From Chara braunii (lineage: Eukaryota; Streptophyta; Charophyceae; Charales; Characeae): DNA of 35,956 nt. Of the stretch, positions 33,982 to 35,956 are shown piece by piece. The stretch is from contig BFEA01000022.1 in NCBI GenBank assembly GCA_003427395.1, forward strand, positions 1,870,551 through 1,906,506. Direction: 5' to 3'. A model generated the notes under the pieces. The model worked only from the letters and a program-made list of their open reading frames with translations. It was not told the origin of the DNA and made no database searches. Position 1 is the stretch's first letter. Every line of letters starts with the position of its first letter. Made by a program: the position numbers and the translations under genes.

Positions 33982-35061
33982 TTATAGGAGGACGGCTGGT
34001 GCGTTCTCTCTTTTCCATCCGCATGAGGTGGAGGAGAGTTCGTCGGAGGAGACCGATTTGGTGTCTAGTGGGTCAGAGAGGGTGTCGGGGTCGGGGGCGG
34101 TGAACTCGTCTGAGGAGGTGGTGGAGGTGGTGTCCTCGGAGGCGATGTTGTGGAAGAAGCGAGGGCGGGGAGGGCCCGATGTGAGTGCGGTCTTGTAGGG
34201 GGAGAAGATGCGGTCGATTTGAAGGGCACGAGTGAGGAGGTCTGCGAGGGTCATGGGTGGCTCACAAATAAGGGATGTCGCTAGGTCCTTGTGGCATACC
34301 TGCTTGATGCGGGAGATGAATGCAGTGTCAATGACGACGTCGACCGGGATGTGCTGGCGATAAGAGCGGACGTATTGAACAAAGCGGTTGGTCGGTCCGT
34401 TTTGACGGAGCTGACATAATTGGTCGAGGTAGTCGTCAACTGTCTTCTGTGGGTGGAAGGTGGAGGTGATCAGGGTGGCCCACTCAAGGAAGGAGTAAGG
34501 TGGAAGACCGGCATGCTGGCGGTAAGTCATTTCTGTGTACCACCATCGAGCGTCGCCATCCAGTAGTTTGGTGCCGGCGATGGGGAGCCAGTGGACGACT
34601 GGGACGTTGTGGAGGGAGAAGGCTTGCTGGAGTTTGGTGAGAAAGAGGAAGACGTCCTCATCGGGTTGGCCATAGAAGGTGGGGATCTCGTTGATGCAGA
34701 ATGATGGAGGGATATTGTCGACTTTGGTGGCAGTAGCGGCGAGGGCGTTGTAGTCAAAGGTAGGGAAGGAAGAGTCGATCCGGGTGTAATTGTCGGCGGG
34801 GTTGGTGGGAATGAGCACGTTTGGTGGAAGTAGCAATGTAAAGGTAGATCGTGCCAAAGAAGATGTGAAAAGCACAAAAGCTGATCTACGACAACGGTTC
34901 AGGGAGGAGTTCAAGGAGAAAGGCAAAGGTGGGATCGACGGGATGTCTTCAACGCCGAGATGGAATATGGAACAAAGGAGGGAGGAGGGAACAACGATGC
35001 CCGCCGCACCACGAAAGGCAAAGAAGAGACGTTCACTCTGACTGTTCCAGACATGTTTCAT
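33982..35061 (-). CDS. gag: Element E gag
   Basis: A 359-codon frame. The capsid-like domain occupies about residues 120-285: IPTFYGQPDEDVFLFLTKL, LLDGDARWWYTEM, SFLEWATLITSTFHP, YLDQLCQLRQNGPTNRFVQY, FISRIKQVCHKDLATSL, LADLLTRALQIDRIF. This is a classic Ty3/Gypsy gag layout. The C-terminal 70 residues are Ser/Thr/Asp-rich, with no zinc knuckle. The first 80 residues look like translated leader, so the real start is probably an internal codon before the IDSSFPTF segment. No LTR or PBS is seen upstream. Confidence 0.8.
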   Translation of the reverse strand: MKHVWNSQSERLFFAFRGAAGIVVPSSLLCSIFHLGVEDIPSIPPLPFSLNSSLNRCRRSAFVLFTSSLARSTFTLLLPPNVLIPTNPADNYTRIDSSFPTFDYNALAATATKVDNIPPSFCINEIPTFYGQPDEDVFLFLTKLQQAFSLHNVPVVHWLPIAGTKLLDGDARWWYTEMTYRQHAGLPPYSFLEWATLITSTFHPQKTVDDYLDQLCQLRQNGPTNRFVQYVRSYRQHIPVDVVIDTAFISRIKQVCHKDLATSLICEPPMTLADLLTRALQIDRIFSPYKTALTSGPPRPRFFHNIASEDTTSTTSSDEFTAPDPDTLSDPLDTKSVSSDELSSTSCGWKRENAPAVLL

Positions 35062-35956
35062 TTCTCCGAGTTACCTTATAAAAAATAAGGAGAAAAGTTG
35101 TTTCTAGCGTTTTTTTCAGTTTTTTTTATTTCTTGTTTCGAATTTATTAATGTCGAAATGGTGTCACACCGTTGAGTTTTCTGAACTCAACAACCGTATG
35201 TAGGACCAGACCCTAGGCGACCGAGAAAAGACACAGAGAAAAAAAAAAAAAAAAAAAAAACGGCCATGTGCCTGACTGAACTGCTAGAAAAAGTCAGCCC
35301 GAGTTTCAAACTGCTAAACACATTTTCAAATGCAATTGAAACTCGGGCCCTCACTGAACTGCTAAAACGCAGACTGAGAAGAGAAGAGACCGCAGCCCTA
35401 GTTAACAACAAGCAGCAATCTCAGTGTTACATGATGAAAAAAAAAAAAAAAAAAAAAAAAACTAACCCTGACTGCGCCATAGTTTTTTTTTTTTTTTTTT
35501 ATGCCTTTTTCAAAATGCATGGTACCAATTTATTTTTTTTTGCCTTTTTCAAGAGACACAAATCATGGTCGTGTTACCCGTGTATCTTTCCATGTTCTAG
35601 AGGCAAATTGTTCAAACACGCAGAAGAAAAAAAAAACTACCCTTCGAGACGAGGTTCGTACAACGCAGTTGTACTTACCTCACCGCATAACGCCGCAAAA
35701 CGCTAGCATAAGCGCACGCAACGTGCAAGCGTCGTCGGCCCTGTGGAGAAACTCGACGTGCAAGCCTCGAACCCGCAGCTGAAGGCTTGCTCAATCGATG
35801 CGCAAACCTTTGGTGCCACACTCTTTTATAGTGCGGTGGCACCGGTGGCCAGTGCGCAACAGTGGTAGCCTAAAACAGTTATTGGACACACGGTGCATGC
35901 CATGTTCTTTTTTTTCCTTCTTTTTTTTTTGTTTCACGTCCTTTTTTTTTTTTTTT
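35062..35956. other. Homopolymer-rich non-coding end of the window
   Basis: It contains A runs of 22 (35239-35260) and 25 (35437-35461), a T run of 18 (35483-35500), and more T runs to the end. It also holds a hairpin GTTGAGTT / AACTCAAC (35171-35191) and the inverted repeat listed separately. No gene or LTR copy is recognisable. It could be the leader of element E or sequence beyond it. Confidence 0.5.
35297..35348. repeat. Perfect 13-bp inverted repeat
   Basis: GCCCGAGTTTCAA (35297-35309) and TTGAAACTCGGGC (35336-35348) with a 26-base spacer. It is flanked by two similar ACTGAACTGCTA(G/A)AA words in direct orientation (about 35275-35290 and 35354-35368). Confidence 0.9.

Larger units (their letters stand above)
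28480..35061 (-). mobile_element. Element E: chromodomain Ty3/Gypsy retrotransposon, 5' LTR not in window
   Basis: Minus-strand order: gag, protease, RT, RNase H, integrase, chromodomain, tandem array, polypurine tract, 3' LTR. The gag-to-chromodomain order matches element D, but gag and LTR sequences differ. Frame changes near 32990, 32190, 31790 and 30650, plus stops at 33351-33353 (TGA) and 30847-30849 (TAG), show decay. No PBS was found up to the window end. Confidence 0.87.

Noticed and set aside
35741-35800. Possible tRNA on the minus strand (GGGTTCGAGGC B-box-like).
   Set aside because: No acceptor stem or anticodon arm can be drawn; the match is limited to the B-box.

Overview
The window looks like a retrotransposon-dense piece of a streptophyte nuclear genome. 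I see no host gene I can defend, no rRNA, no complete tRNA, no CRISPR array and no bacterial-type operon. The gag styles (an N-terminal Glu/Lys/Gln coiled coil, then a capsid domain, then an RGG-rich CCHC tail) remind me of gag-like predicted proteins from the charophyte alga Chara. That is recollection and inference, not a database result. Everything recognisable is Ty3/Gypsy LTR-retrotransposon material from at least five elements, four of them decayed with visible pol, and one nested inside another.

Layout. (A) 1-983, plus strand: a broken gag with a CCHC zinc knuckle, cut by the window edge. (B) about 1480-6967, plus strand: an LTR end at 2542, a primer-binding site (PBS), a long A/T-rich leader, gag, protease and reverse transcriptase (RT) with many frameshifts. 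It is truncated after the RT connection, with no RNase H, integrase or 3' LTR. 6968-7979 is unassigned. (C) 7980-26580, minus strand: 5' LTR 25465-26580, PBS, gag, protease, RT, RNase H, integrase and a truncated 3' LTR 7980-8820. (D) 10479-20386, minus strand: a complete 9.9-kb chromovirus-type element inserted into the RNase H codons of C. It has two 308-bp LTRs (TG...CA), a 5-bp target duplication matching at 4 of 5 bases, PBS, a long structured leader, gag, pol and an integrase with a C-terminal chromodomain. 26581-28700 holds direct duplications and a possible polypurine tract/LTR junction, but no gene. (E) about 28480-35061, minus strand: a chromodomain element with part of a 3' LTR ending at 28930, a clear polypurine tract at 28931-28945, a 53-bp tandem array, then integrase, RNase H, RT, protease and gag. 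Its 5' LTR is not in the window. 35062-35956 is a homopolymer-rich non-coding end with a strong inverted repeat.

How the parts work together. Each element encodes (or once encoded) Gag for the particle, an aspartic protease to cut the polyprotein, RT plus RNase H to copy the RNA from a tRNA primer, and integrase to insert the copy. Chromodomains in D and E, and a divergent one in C, probably target heterochromatin. None is likely autonomous now: all carry in-frame stops, B, C and E carry clear frameshifts, and the protease active sites of D and E are altered. The nesting shows that C inserted before D.

The most interesting points are: the single-base-resolved D-in-C nesting; a shared PBS core in B, C and D that differs by one base from the usual plant initiator-tRNA PBS; recurrent transition-type stop codons in D with almost no indels; a proline-rich insertion inside RNase H in D and E; strong hairpins and repeat modules in the D leader; and tandem duplications just ahead of polypurine tracts.
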